A stretch of 64,000 nucleotides of DNA from Isoperla grammatica (GCA_945910005.1 OX246740.1:4078897-4142896); one strand, 5' to 3'; shown: positions 1-12,170, counted from the stretch's first letter. The notes: generated from the sequence alone by a model not told the origin. Made by a program: numbers and translations.

Positions 1-2937
1 TAGCTCAGTCACTTAGCGTAAGACAGTGAGTATAATGTAAATTACAGTGAGTCTAGATTAAGCTAAGCCTATTCCTACATTGAATACACATTAAACTGTG
101 CCTTGAATAAAGTGTCTGTCACCCTGAGCGAAATAGACTAATGAATATTCAACTATCCAAGGTATAAAATGTATTGTAGCATTACACTAATAAACTCAAT
201 GATTTTAGTGTGTCCAACTTAAGCAATACGTCCATAAGTGTGATTTGTCCCTACAATGGAGGTTAACGTGGAAGCCGTTGTTTACAGGTTACAGACTCTA
301 GAAATGGAAATACCTTTTATTTATCACAAATTTTGTTGTTATATCCAAAACAAACTACAGGTGTCCTGTATGAACTTGAAATGTATTTCTCTATTCACCA
401 GCATTGTAAGGAATTATTTGCTTCAATGTATTGGGCAAAATTTACCTCTCTAAAGATATCGACAATATTGAATGAGATTTTTTCATTTCGTGAATGTTCC
501 TTCTATAGATAACAACGTTAAAGAGAGTAAAATGTTTGCGTCTACAATGGTATTTTAGTATTATGACTCATGGCAGTATTTTTATTTCATTTACAGTTTA
601 TTCGAAAACAAATAAAGACAAAAATATCCAATTCCAAATTCCAAACCAAATATTATTCCAATACAAATATACGATGAAAACATATATTCAGTAAATAAAA
701 TTGTGTAACCGGACTAGGAGATAACATTTTCATCCGTGTTTATTTCTGGTGTTGAATGGCTGGTATAATAGATTGCACACGGCCTGTTTATGCAATAAGG
801 TCCGTAATCACAAAACACTATTTGTATAAACGCACACATTATTGGTAGGTAGGGATTTTGTTTCTCATTTGGAAATTAAATGCATACATCATTAACTGTA
901 TATAGCAAACTTTAAATTTCCAATGGGCTGTCGACTGGCTATGAATACGAGTTTCGAGCTAACCATAAAAACCGAAATCCCTAACAACGTGTTTGCATGT
1001 ATAATGGGTCAAATATAAACACGCCTCTAACTATTTTGCATCATTTCTAAAAATACATGTTTCTTATTTCTTAGAAATGTATTCTTTGAGGTATGTGCAT
1101 TTGTACATGTAATCATTAATATGCATTTAATTTAATGTAGTTGTCAAATTCTTATAAAATTAAAAATAAAATAAAAATAAAAATATTCAATGTCATGTTC
1201 ATAAAAAATTGAATTGCACATTTATTTTATAATTTAATACATCCACATATTTCATCCTCCGATGACGGGTGTGCAATATTTCATGCGTGTTCTGTGTGAG
1301 GTGGGCTTTTTGGAAGTGGAGAAAGCTCTTACTCGTACGGGCTAAAAGCGTTCTATGGGTCTATGTAGTCGGCGCCATGTTTTCCTTGTGAGTAGGAGGT
1401 TGAGGTAAGTGTGAGCTAAGCTGAGTTAGGCTGGTAATCTGCGGTGGGTTGGCTGAGTGGGAACTGTGAATTCAGCTGTTAGCATGCTTTGCAAATTCAT
1501 CCTTCAGTAAACATGCCTAGGTGCAAGCGGTTCCTTGGAAGATTCCCTATGTGTTTATCGAGAATCAACATTAGACTCGGTAGAAAAATGTCTAGTGATT
1601 CACACAGAAGGAGAAGAGCACATTAAATTTGACACAGAATAACAAAAATACAGACAATTTGATATATAATAAACATTTTATGAAATAATGTAATTTTATT
1701 ATTAAACTTATTCGAAATTTATTTATGTTGTGACCCCATTTTTTGTCCATATAAAGTTTTCCGCAAGATGGAAGTGAAACCTTTCAAAAGCAAAAAGAAT
1801 AACATCATAAATAATAGAAGTATCAAGTTTAAACTTTAAAAAAAACTTGACAAATTAGTAAGGTATAGTTACCCTTGCTCCAATAAGGAGTACTATTATC
1901 GCAATACTTTGTAAAAAGTACTTATTTAAAAAAAGGAGCAATCTGTTCATAAATTATCTTCTTATCTTACAGTGCGGTATGCTGCATTGGACTACGGCTG
2001 TGAAATCAAAGCCCTTAGGCAGAGATGACCAAACATTATAGTAAACCAACAGAAGTTTTGTTTCTCTACTCTATTTGTTGAACGATTTATTTTATGTTTA
2101 TTATTATTAACACATTTAATTTATTGGTCTGCATTCCTTTAAAAAGTGGACTGAATTTAAAGTATCAACACAAATTTTTTTCTCACATTTCTCAAAGGAA
2201 AAATTATATTTTATATATTTATTCTGTTCTATGTCTTGAAACATGAACATTATATTCACCGTCTCTACAGTATTTTCTAGTATTTTCTACTTGTACGGTT
2301 TACGAATTTTCCATAATGTGTAAAACTGTCGTTTAATTGTAAGAAAACCTACTGTTTAATTATCACTATAATACATTACATTTAAATGTAAATTTCAATT
2401 CCAACACAAAAAACAATTTCTCGAACTAAGTCCCCAGTAACTGAGTAAATGAGTGTATGCATGCAGAAATGAGGACATCATTTACTTCATTATCATTCCA
2501 AGACTGGTGATTGCTTAAATTAAAATTATCTCCAGTGCCACATCTTCGCATTTTTAATCATCTCAATATTTCGTGTTGCTAGTTTCCCGCATCTCATTGA
2601 ACTAGTTACGTAGTTTCATGGAGACGGGACTATAATTAAAATGTCTTGATTAAATCTTCGGAGTAGACGGTTTTAATAGTGTCGTGGCAACTCAAACTAG
2701 TTTGCGTTTTTTTTTTCTTAACAGAACAAAAGTTGTGTGAAACAAGATTATACAATTTACAAGTTTCGTTTATGTCATTTGTCGTAAACATAAGATGGAA
2801 CATTCGTTCTAAATACCGAATATATTTCATTATAATTAAAGAAATCATCACATATTATTACGTATGTTGAACACGGCCTCAACGGTAAACTGAACAACGG
2901 CGGCAAGTCAAGTACCTATGTCAACACAGAATCTATT
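1..2937. other. AT-rich stretch without recognisable gene
   Basis: No supportable gene, RNA or repeat family was found here. Open frames are under 100 codons and look random for this base composition. A slightly GC-richer patch near 1260-1420 ends in a splice-donor-like GAGGTAAGT, but no open frame leads into it. Confidence 0.5.
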
Positions 2938-3014
2938 AGCTATTATTATCATTATCATTATCATTACCACCATCATTATCATTATCATTAACATTATCAT
3001 TATCATTATTATTA

Positions 3015-3091
<77 letters not shown>

Positions 3092-3176
3092 GCTATTATT
3101 GTTGTTATTGTTATTGTTCTTATTGCTTTTGTTATTGCTATTATTATTTTTATCATTATCATTATCATTATCATTA
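2938..3176. repeat. TTA/ATT microsatellite with TTATCA edges
   Basis: A pure TTA core at about 3017-3090 is flanked on both sides by interrupted TTATCA/TTATTG variants. Open frames across it (poly-Ile, poly-Leu) are simple-repeat artefacts. Unlike the AAT tracts at 23.8-26.5 kb, no retroelement lies next to it. Confidence 0.95.
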
Positions 3177-4502
3177 TGGGGAAGACCCCAAACAAACCGA
3201 AATGCTTTGTTCTAGAACACCCTTATCATAATATTAGGACTGCGCATTTGTGATAATTTTGCCACAATTTCCCTTGGTTTTTGGTACATATAGAGTATAT
3301 GCTGTCTTGTTTTAAGTTACGCACATTCTTATGTTTTACGTTTCTATGAGAGTTAAATATATTATGTTTCAATAATCCATAGTTTTACTCCCAACCACAA
3401 CCACATCGTGCACTATTGGATTGTCTATCTACCTTGTCTTCGGGTTATTGTCGTGTAGCCGTAGTAAGCAACATTAGTAGCATCTCGCTCGCTTTAACCA
3501 TCATGAAGTTCCACACTTGTAAACCTTGCTTCAACTATCACCGCCACATTCCTCTAACAAACGCGCGTGGTAGGGTATTTGCATTAATATAATCTCTTAT
3601 TACGGTATTGACTACCGCGACATAGCAAGCGCGTAGGCTTACACTTGTCTAGCGAAATATTGCATGAGCGTATAGGCTACTTCAAGTGCTCATATCGTCT
3701 ATGTGGCACTATTTTATTAATGAAGCAAGTTTTTGTTGACAGAAAGGGATTCTGGATTTAATAATGGAGACATGTTAGTTAATACCATTGAAGCGTGTAT
3801 GTTAATTTCTAGCTTAAGGTCACAAAGAGTTGAGAGTAATGAGGAAGATGAATGATGCATCCCTTTGGAAAGTAAAGGTACGTAATATACTTTGTTTGAG
3901 GGTATAGAATGCTTTGCACATACACGATTGTTTGATAGTTTTTACACTACATGACTGATGAATGTGAATGTTATAATGAAACTAACCATCGTTTTTCACG
4001 GCGATTATCTGGAGCTTAATATTCTTAGAGCGAGGTAAAGATTAAGTACGAGTTTCCGACTTCGCCCTGAAAGTTTGCTATGGCGTCGTTACAACTAACT
4101 TGGAGAATAAAACATGACTAGGTTTTACTCAAATGAAATACATAGCGGAACTTGCAAGTGGTTTTAATGTTGCGAATTATTCATCAAAGAACATAAACAT
4201 TACTAGAAGTTATGAGCGGCTTTGTTCACGGAAACGTAAAACACGTATAACGGGCACCAAAGTGATACAAAATTATATAAAGTATATAATAATTCTGATT
4301 AATACTGTCATTACACGAAATTTATCATTGAATGGGTATTTTCCGCTTAAATATTTTATGCTACGAGTAAAACAAGTCATACTCGCCAAATTAACACTTT
4401 TTATTGAGATTTTATAAGAACGCATCCAAGCATTGAATGTGAGATTCACGCCGGGAATTTGTTTTTATATTTGTACTATGTACCAATCAACAGGTCAATA
4501 AA
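3177..4502. other. Unique AT-rich stretch, nothing recognised
   Basis: I see no coding, RNA or repeat structure here beyond short random open frames. Confidence 0.45.
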
Positions 4503-4532
4503 TTATCTTATCTTATATTATCTTATCTTATC
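4503..4532. repeat. TTATC pentanucleotide microsatellite
   Basis: About six TTATC units with one interruption (TTATATTATC). Confidence 0.8.
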
Positions 4533-5040
4533 AGGTAATCAAATAATTTCAAACATTTCAATCGTGTTACCACTGTTATTTATAATTCATTGTTTAGCTG
4601 AGAAAACCAGATCCAGGTATAAGAATCACTTATTCAATAACTTCAAGCTTTCTCAATATTATTGATTAAATGCCGTTGATTTTTTGAATGGTTGAATTTT
4701 GCGCATAGACCTGACGCAAGTCGACCGGGTTGATATCGGACTGGTAGATCTCTACGCGGTGAAGCTATAGTTATTACTAACGAACCGGTAATGGTGGTCC
4801 ACCCCTTCCATCGCTTTCATCACGCTCGTAATTCATCAATTATATCCCATTGTGTGGGATTAGTTTTGGATTAATAAGAGTGAAATGCAAAACGTTGTAT
4901 CGTTACATCCTCCATTGAAATAGATCCACGTATTATAAGAACGGTAGCGAGTGCAGGTTTATATGTTAGCCATGTATGTTGTAATTTCACTGATGTGCCA
5001 CTGAATGATTTGTGTTAAGCTAATAATATTACACGAACAA

Positions 5041-5298
5041 AATACTTTATAAAACAACGCCTTTATTTAAATGTACTAAAAAGTAAAAAAAAAAATTTGT
5101 CCCGACAAATCTTTGCCTTACTCGGAAAATAAAAACGTTGGGCGCTTTCCCTCCATGAACATCAAATTCTGTAATCTGTATCAATACCGTAAGCGCCCAA
5201 CGCTTTTATTTTCCGAGTAAGGCAAAGACTTGTCGGGACAAAATTTATTTTTTACTTTTTAGTACATTTAAATATAAGCGTGGTTTTAAAAAAGTATT
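5041..5298. mobile_element. Palindromic MITE, arms about 105 bp
   Basis: The left arm (5041-5147) and the reverse complement of the right arm (5190-5298) match almost throughout, including TTGTCCCGACAA and CTTTGCCTTACTCGG. A loop of about 40 bp separates them. Differences lie mainly in homopolymer length and the outer 30 bp. There is no open frame, which fits a non-autonomous foldback or MITE. No clear target duplication was seen, so the superfamily is unassigned. Confidence 0.75.
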
Positions 5299-5627
5299 TT
5301 TTTCATGTAATATTATTTTATACTATTTAGTCTTAACGAATGTTGTAATGTTGTAACAGTAGTTGCGCTGGCACCAACTCCATCCGATCAACTGTGAGGT
5401 CGAACCACACGATAGGAACGCAACAATGCGTACATGGTGAATGACACCGCACGGGGTTAAACTTGCAAGTGGAGCGCGTTGAGCGTTGTCACCGCACAGA
5501 AAAAAAAAAAATAGCATCATTTCTGATGCTTTCATCGCGGATATTTGAGTCCCGAACAACCAGCGGGTGTGTAAATCCGATGCCTGCATCTGGTTAGCCC
5601 ATCCTCACTAAATAGCTGTGACCAATT

Positions 5628-5931
5628 TCCCATATGAAGCTTTGTTTGATTAATTATGATTAATTAATTGATTATCTAGTGAATGTGATACATTAATTCG
5701 TGTATTGTCATCAAGAATATACGCTTGTGTGAAAACTTTCAGCTCGATCGGACGTTGGAAAATGGGTGAAATATCGATTCCCATATAAAACGTTGGTTAA
5801 TTAATTATGATGAATTTATTAATTATTTAGCGAATATGACAATTGATTCATGTATTGTCATTAAAACTACGTTTGTGTAGAACATTTCAGCTCGATCGGA
5901 CATTTAAAAGTAGGTGAAATATCGATTATAA
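5628..5931. repeat. Diverged direct duplication, period about 151 bp
   Basis: Two successive copies share CCCATAT near their start and end in TTTCAGCTCGATCGGAC, then GGTGAAATATCGATT. The sequence after the second copy (TTCCGTTCAGACAGACAAAC) resembles ends often seen in arthropod interspersed repeats. It is a dispersed or tandemly duplicated repeat fragment of unknown class. Confidence 0.6.
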
Positions 5932-5945
5932 GATTCCGTTCAGAC

Positions 5946-6784
5946 AGACAAACACATGAAGCTAATATAAGCGTTGTAAAATATTGAGCAAATAACGACT
6001 GCAAAAAACATCGAAAAGTATCCACACACTTTGACAAATATAGATTTTCCCTTTATCAATCACGAAATTTAATAACATATTAGTAATTTGTATTTGTGTA
6101 TAATATACCCTTAATTTTATTAACATTTTAAAATTGTGGCATAGGTGGTTTAGATCAAGGATCTCCAAATTGGGTGAAAAATATCCTTTTTTACTACCAT
6201 TCTTGCCACTTGCGCATAAGAATGCGCACAACAAGTTACGAGGTGAATTTAAATAAATGTAATATTGTGGTAATGGGAAGAGGTGATTAGTTATTTGGTG
6301 TTACCTTTCAGCAAAATATTTAAGTTGCACCAACGTACCTAAGCTCATGCCAACCTCAGATCCTTATCATACACGTCGTATACACACACACATATGGAGA
6401 TAACCCAGATTTTCCGGCTCTATGTACCGGTTCTCTTCCATAAGCTAGCGGGGCCACTGGAACAAACCTTTACTGCTATTTTGTTTTCTGATTGTGTACA
6501 CATATACAAGATCATACACTGGTTTCAACGGAAATCAACTTCGAAAATACGATCTTGGGCTTAATAGAATGAACACGCCTCAATAATCACGTCCGATGCT
6601 TTTGGGTTTGCCATGTATCCAACACATAGTTGTACATTATCACCAATAAAAGTGTTTCAAGTAAGTTTTAAAAACAAGAGAAGTAAAAAATATGTCACCT
6701 GTTCCGTCAGCATGGGGTGTCTCAATTCTTCGTAGTCATCTGAATAGTTGCCAAAACAACAATAATCAACAAGGCTAGCAGTGA
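5946..6784. other. Gene-free stretch
   Basis: No supportable gene or repeat was seen. A short CA run lies near 6372-6387. Confidence 0.4.
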
Positions 6785-6910
6785 GAGCCCCAATTATGAA
6801 ATATTTAGTAGACTACTAACGTGTTTCCACCATGGAAACCACCAATGGGAAGGCTAGATGTCATGGATAAAACAAGTTAGTAGCTTTATTAAATATTTCA
6901 TCATTCAGCT
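6785..6910. mobile_element. Palindromic MITE, first of a tail-to-head pair
   Basis: The left end (ATGAAATATTTAGTAGACTAC) is the reverse complement of the right end (AAGTTAGTAGCTTTATTAAATATTTCAT) with some changes. The centre carries CCATGGAAACC. The following element at 6911 has related internal motifs (TACTAAC, AACAAGTTAGTAG), so the two belong to one family. Confidence 0.6.
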
Positions 6911-7071
6911 AGGCCTGATATTATAAAGTTTGGTTAATATTTAGAAAGTTACTAACTTTTACCATGGTAACCAGGCATCCCACTGATGGTTGCCATGGTG
7001 ATGGTTGCCATGGTGAAAACAAGTTAGTAGCCTTCTAAATACTTATCTGAAGTTCATAATACCGGGTCTTA
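6911..7071. mobile_element. Palindromic MITE with GGCCCGGTATTA-type ends
   Basis: The left end reads AGGCCTGATATTATAAA and the right end ATAATACCGGGTCTTA, an inverted pair with a few substitutions. Internal arms share AGTTACTAACTT and AAGTTAGTAG. The termini match those of the elements at 36260-36450 and, less well, 56528-56683. This suggests one family with a TWA-like target (PIF/Harbinger type, inferred). Confidence 0.6.
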
Positions 7072-7838
7072 GCAGCCTTCATGCTCGGACCTTATGTCCT
7101 ACGACCAGATACATATAGGGACAAGTTTACAAGTTCTGTTTTACATTTAACTATCCATAATATCCAGTTCGATATAACTGGTTAATTGTATTTGCGCTAC
7201 AGGTTGCACGAATGCGACATTAGTAATACCGCAATTTACCGACTTAACCATTCAGACAGAATCTCGTATTATTAATAATGGGCAATCCCTTCATTGGAAT
7301 CAGTGTACCCGAGACAGATCCAATCTTCCGAAAGAAGAGGACAACGAGGAAACCAGATCTATTTTAAGACTCCAATCTATTTTCATCGTTATGCCCTTAA
7401 GCGAACAAGAACAAGAACAGGAGTCTTGTAGAGTTACGATGAGCCCAGCTCAATGAGCGAGGCCGTGCGCTTAAATCCTCTGGCTAAGTTTGGCGACAAA
7501 ACAAACTCGCAAGACATGGAAAGACAAAGCGAACGGCTCGCGCTGTGGTGTGGTTCGATTTGTCGTCTGTTATCCATCGAATGGATATGCGGTACAGTTA
7601 AAATAAAAGAATATACTTTATGGCCTATATAGTTGATGCGGGTGAGTTGTTGTATCACGGAGACAATGTAATAGCCTAGACATTATCCAGCATCAAGCAA
7701 CCAACTTTTTAATTACTAACCGATAATAGTTTATTTTTGTATTAATTGAGAACGACTGGAAATAAGTTTGTTGCATTTTTAATCGACTATTGAATTTTCA
7801 CTACTAAAACGAATAGATCATAATAGTATTTTTATTTT
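7072..7838. other. Gene-free stretch
   Basis: Nothing supportable was seen. The 74-codon reverse frame at 7434-7658 has no recognisable domain. Confidence 0.4.
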
Positions 7839-7912
7839 ATATATTTAATTATTTATTTATTTAATGTCTATCCTATTCAGTTATAAAAACTGATTTACAA
7901 AGGAGGACTTTA
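7839..7912 (-). mobile_element. 3' end of a LINE-like element (copy 1)
   Basis: On the minus strand it reads GTCCTCCTTTGTAAATCAG, then ACTGAATAGGATAGACATT, then AAATAAATAAATAA. The same sequence occurs on the plus strand at 52010-52072 with the same A-rich end. Conserved end plus A-rich tail fits the 3' terminus of a non-LTR retrotransposon or a SINE using its tail. The element class is inferred. Confidence 0.55.
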
Positions 7913-8008
7913 TTCTTATTATAACAAGTGCTTTTTGTGTGTCATAACTCCGTACATGCTTCAACGACATTACTCAGAAATAATTACAAAGATGTATTCA
8001 TAAAACAA

Positions 8009-8283
8009 ATATTTGAATAAGTAGCCCCTAAAGCGACGGCGTGGTTGTTTTATCAACACCAAACAATTTTAATTTTAATTTCGCACAAATTGCTGCCATT
8101 TTGTTCTCATTTACACCTATTTGAAACGTGGGAAGACTTAATATAAATATATTTGAATAAGTAGCCCCTAAAGCGACGGCGTGGCTGTTTAATCAACACC
8201 AAATGAATTTAAATCAAAATCGCTCATATTGCCGCCATTTTGTTCTCATTTACACCTATTTGAAACGTGGGAAGACTTCAAGT
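8009..8283. repeat. Two tandem copies of a 140 bp unit
   Basis: Units start at 8009 and 8149 with ATATTTGAATAAGTAGCCCC and both contain GCTGCCATTTTG/GCCGCCATTTTG and GAAACGTGGGAAGACTT. The copies are about 90% identical by eye. It is a simple direct duplication of unknown origin. Confidence 0.75.
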
Positions 8284-8550
8284 TCCTAACTTGCTAGAAT
8301 TTAAACGACAGTCGACTTGAAGGAGATGCACGAAAGCATTATTCTATTTAAATTGGCCCTTTGTGAATACTAAATATGCGCCATCTTGTTGCAAACTCCC
8401 GGGACGTGATAAATTGCACAGTTATTACTTGTTTGCCTTTAATGGGCCCATCTGAGGTACATCCGTGAAACACTGTAGCAATGTAGAACGCGAGACGCTC
8501 GCTTAATAGATATGGTAAAAGGACCCAAATGAAGCCATTACCAGACCCTA

Positions 8551-8692
8551 TACCACGGCAACATTGGGAATGCTGACGTCATAGATGAGCGAGTCGAAGC
8601 CAATCAGCGGGCGGCTTTTCCAAATACTGGCGTTTGGTTGACCAATCCCTCACATCCTCTATGACGTAGGAATCCACAAGGTCGTTGTGGTA
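8551..8692. mobile_element. Short palindromic MITE, TA-flanked
   Basis: It begins TACCACGGCAAC and ends GTCGTTGTGGTA, with inner arms GACGTCATAGATGAG and CTCTATGACGTAG. At about 142 bp it has no coding content. A relative lies at 9279-9410 (same CACGGCAA, TTCACAAA and CATCTATGAC motifs). The outer TA on each side could be the target duplication of a Tc1/mariner-type MITE (inferred). Confidence 0.6.
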
Positions 8693-9278
8693 CGATGTAA
8701 GGTGCACCCAGCAAAAGTGGTTGCAAATTGAATGCCGCCATTTGGTGGAACAGAGGTAGTTATTGACGTTTTATACATTTCAGTTACTAATCACAATTTA
8801 ATCTTGTAATTATACTGTATTCATAGAGTGTATGATGTACATATTTATTCAATGAATATTACAGTGGATATACCTATTATCATAGATATTAGCACTGACA
8901 TTACATTGAATACACAGTTACATGACAAACTACAGTTGCCCCAAATAGTTTACTTAGTTTAAGGACTAAATAATTTGTACACATTCATTTTTGGATAGTA
9001 TAAATTAAGAATAATGTATATTTAGAAATAGAAATGTTCTTATTTGATAAAAAATATGCCATTTGGAGAATATATCAATTGCAATAAATATTGCTGGCAC
9101 AAAAAAGTTGCAACTTTTAGACATCACACCTAATACAGTATATCAGCATAATTAAAAACACTGATTAATACTTGCACTAGAGTTGCAGACTCTTCTATCC
9201 CATAGAATGGGGTTTTATCAAGAAACTATTGTTGTTTTGCATGCTAGGCATGAACAAGCCAACTAATGCCATTTACTT

Positions 9279-9410
9279 ATAAGTAGTTCCACAGCAACCT
9301 TATGGATGCCACCGTCATATATGAGAGAGGCATTGGCCAACCAAGTGTCAGTTCTCCAACTCACTCATCTATGACTTCAGCATTCACAAACTTGCCGTGG
9401 AACCACTTTA
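9279..9410. mobile_element. Short palindromic MITE, relative of the 8551 element
   Basis: The left end GTAGTTCCACAGCAA pairs with the right end TTGCCGTGGAACCAC. Inner arms share ATGAGAG/CTCATCTATGAC. It is about 130 bp long and diverged from the first copy. Confidence 0.6.
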
Positions 9411-9450
9411 AAGCCATGTTTAGTTTGAATGTCTGGAGTTGATTCTCTAC

Positions 9451-9668
9451 TCGAGTCGCATTCCAAAACTCAACAAACACTCAACGTAGTTTTAGATCAA
9501 TTCCAATAAGTAAGCGATTAGTTTACATGGATTTGTGCCAGAAATTAACGGTGGCTCTTAGAGGTAACAAAGAGTCATTGTTGATTCCTGGCACAAGAGC
9601 GTTGACTTATCAGTTATTGAAATTAATCTGAAACTGCGCTAGAGTGTTTGCTGACTATTGTAATTCGA
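9451..9668. mobile_element. Palindromic MITE, about 218 bp
   Basis: The left arm (CAACAAACACTCAACG, then TTTGTGCCAG) is mirrored by the right arm (CCTGGCACAAGAGCG, then AGAGTGTTTGCTGA). The central loop holds GGTGGCTCTTAGAGGTAAC. Arms are about 80-85% complementary, so it is an older insertion. Confidence 0.6.
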
Positions 9669-9838
9669 TTAGTTAAACTGAACGAGCAGAAGTTAATGTT
9701 GAAAATCTAGAGATGTAATATTTGCACTGAAAGCTCTGCACTGCTACCTGATTGGTGGAATACTGTGCTGCACTCACTCACTTTATATCTAGCAAATTGT
9801 TGGGGGTCATACTCCTTTGCGGTAGGTTCAAACAACAC

Positions 9839-10370
9839 TATAGGGTGTATTTACACATTGTGCAGGGTGGCCATACTGGAGGCCACAATGCCATGTGATT
9901 GGTAGTTCATTGTAACAATGTTTCAGCAGGCATTTTGTTGAAGTGTAACTGATCTCTAACTTTGGTTTGCTATTATTACTGAAATGCTACATAAATACAC
10001 TCTCTTATTTTTGCCACTCTTTTTGGTGTTTACAATGGCACACATAATCATTTCCGTGAACTTTATCTGGCGATAAACGTGTTCAAACTCACATGTTTAC
10101 CCGTAAAAGATATGATTCGTTTTCTTTTGACAGATAAATGAAACTATAAAGTTTACGGAAATGATTGTGTGCTATTGTAAACAACAAAAAGAGTGGCCGA
10201 AGTAAGGGAGAATTTATTGCTGCTTTTTAGTAATAATAGCATACCTAAGTTGGAGAACAGTTGAACTTCAAGAAAATGCCAGTTAAAACATAGTAACAAT
10301 GAACTAAAAATCACATTTTATTATGGCCTCCAGTATGGCCACCATGCGCAACATGTGAATACACCCTATA
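9839..10370. mobile_element. Large palindromic MITE, about 532 bp
   Basis: The termini TATAGGGTGTATTTACACAT and its mirror ATGTGAATACACCCTATA bracket arms of about 230 bp. Both arms contain GGCCTCCAGTATGGCC-like, TTGTTACTATG/CATTGTAACAATG and CACTCTTTTTG/CAAAAAGAGTG segments. A second inner palindrome (ATAATCATTTCCGT / ACGGAAATGATTGT) lies near the centre. It has no open frame. A TA duplication at the ends is plausible but cannot be separated from the TIR. Confidence 0.75.
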
Positions 10371-10559
10371 TAGTGAGACTATACCGTGCGGCCAAACGAA
10401 TAGTGAAAAAATGAGACACGTTAACAGCTTCGCGTCACGCGATCAGCAGAGCTACTTGTTGCCATTGCTAATACACTTGTTGATTTGATACACAGAGCGC
10501 TAGTCAAGAAACAACTCAAATACTTTCCTAGACCTTCTCTCACACGCCCTCACATGAAC

Positions 10560-10954
10560 AAAGAAACCAAGGTCTACTTGAACTCCGTCTAGCGGAGGCT
10601 CGTCGAACTCCCAAGCTACGTTGTCGCAGTCCGTTCAACCATGTTAAAAATCACATGTTATTCAATTGGGAGAAATGATAAGAATAACAGTGATCTGTCA
10701 AAATAACTTTGGCCTAAAACGACACTATTTTAAGACTGTTATTCATTACACTCGATCAAAATGTCTCATTTACGTGTTTTGTGTATTATTTTACATGATC
10801 TACAGCGTACTTTTATTTATAAAAGCTGTTTTTGTAGTGGGTGACAAAATGGTGGTTTTCGTTCCCTTGCGACGACCTAACTTGGGAGTTTGATACAACT
10901 CCATGGTTTGACGAGCTTCCGCTAGGCGAAAATCAAGTAGACCTTGAAAGAAAC
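10560..10954. mobile_element. hAT-type MITE with perfect 8 bp target duplication
   Basis: The element at 10568-10946 (379 bp) starts CAAGGTCTACTTGA and ends TCAAGTAGACCTTG. It is flanked by AAAGAAAC on both sides (10560-10567 and 10947-10954). Subterminal arms match imperfectly (CTAGCGGAGGCTCGTC against GACGAGCTTCCGCTAG). An 8 bp duplication with CAAGG-type termini is the signature of hAT superfamily transposons. No transposase frame is present, so it is non-autonomous. Confidence 0.85.
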
Positions 10955-11558
10955 AGCAAAGTCGTTTAAAGATTTGCACGATTAAAAACCTAACGCGTAA
11001 TGTAAAAAAGTTTTCAGTACCGGTAAAACGATTTCGTTTAAATGAGGATTTTAAATGTAATACTGCAAGTTGAGCGTTGCGCTTTGCCACATTTCTAATA
11101 CTACTTTTAAAACTGTCAGCTACAAAGATTACTTTTTTATTATAAGTTTCGTAAATGTGCAACCGCTGCACATAAATGACTTTTATTTGCAAGCTATGCC
11201 GCAAGGTTCTCACATTTCATTCTAACAAGTAGTACAAAGTTTTACTACGGTAGAATTTATGGCTCGTGTAATAGTTATGCTTCCATCGCAGAAGCCATGA
11301 ATTTGTCTCAGTTCAAAATAAAAATGTGTACTATAGCTTATAATATAACAATTCATTTAACGTTTTTAGTTATTGTGTACAGGATTTCATACTCACCCTT
11401 TTGTTCACAAAATGATGGATGGCTAATGTTTGTTCATTGTAAGACTAGATACATGTTACGCCGGGAGCGTATTCATATAAATTACAGAGTAAAAACTGTA
11501 TATTATGCTATTTCTCGTCATCATTCAGCTAACCATTGTATTTTCAATTATAAACATA
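10955..11558. other. Gene-free stretch
   Basis: A 137-codon reverse frame (10800-11213) runs from here into the hAT MITE. Its composition and its overlap with the transposon argue against a gene. Confidence 0.45.
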
Positions 11559-11905
11559 AAAATAAAATAAATAAATTTATATTTAAAGTCTACCCACTAA
11601 GTAACAAATCTGATTTTCAGTGGGGGTTAATTTAAAGCGACTTAACCAACCCTGTAGGCTCCGAACACCACCGAAAAGTTAGCGATAGCCAATGAAAGAT
11701 CAGTATTTCAAATATGAAACGTGTGAATCAGTTATTGGACAGTGAGAACACCTGCAAACAAATCACAATCAACAAGGGCGATTTAGAACAATTTATTAAG
11801 TGCTTCGTTGCTGGGACGGCTCCAAAGTCACCTTTTACTTATTGCTAAGCCAAGAAAAAATGCAATTAAATCCATCTTATAAGTTAAAAAACTTCTGCCT
11901 AAAAA
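11559..11905. repeat. Dispersed repeat, copy 1 (pairs with 18515-18872)
   Basis: It shares an ordered series of blocks with 18515-18872: an A/T-rich lead, GTCTACCCACT, CTGATTTTCAGT, CCAATGAAAGATC, TTGGACAG, GAACACCTGC, GGGACGGCTCCAAAGTCAC and TTTACTTATT. Identity is about 75-80% by eye. It has no coding capacity. The second copy abuts a tRNA-like segment, so this may be a SINE body. Confidence 0.7.
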
Positions 11906-12170
11906 ATGTTGTTATTTGCGTCGAAGGCAAAAAGCTGTCTATCTTGACGTTCGAAATCTTGTCTTCAAAGTTATTAAATAATATGCTCACAAATCAACAA
12001 GATTATATTAACATTTACAACTTTAATTTTTTTCAAGCACACGAGCTGCCGTGGTTATTTATAGAAAATGTAAAAACTGTGAAAATAAAAACTTAGAAAA
12101 CGCATATGAAATTGTGAAAATTAAAAATTAGTAAATAAAATCCTTACACGTAGCTGTATCTTTCCAAGAC

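Noticed and set aside
2908..3253. Poly-Ile and poly-Leu frames
   Set aside because: Produced by the TTA microsatellite; no signal outside the repeat.
10800..11213. 137-codon reverse frame
   Set aside because: Its C-terminal third lies inside the hAT MITE and the rest shows no recognisable motif.
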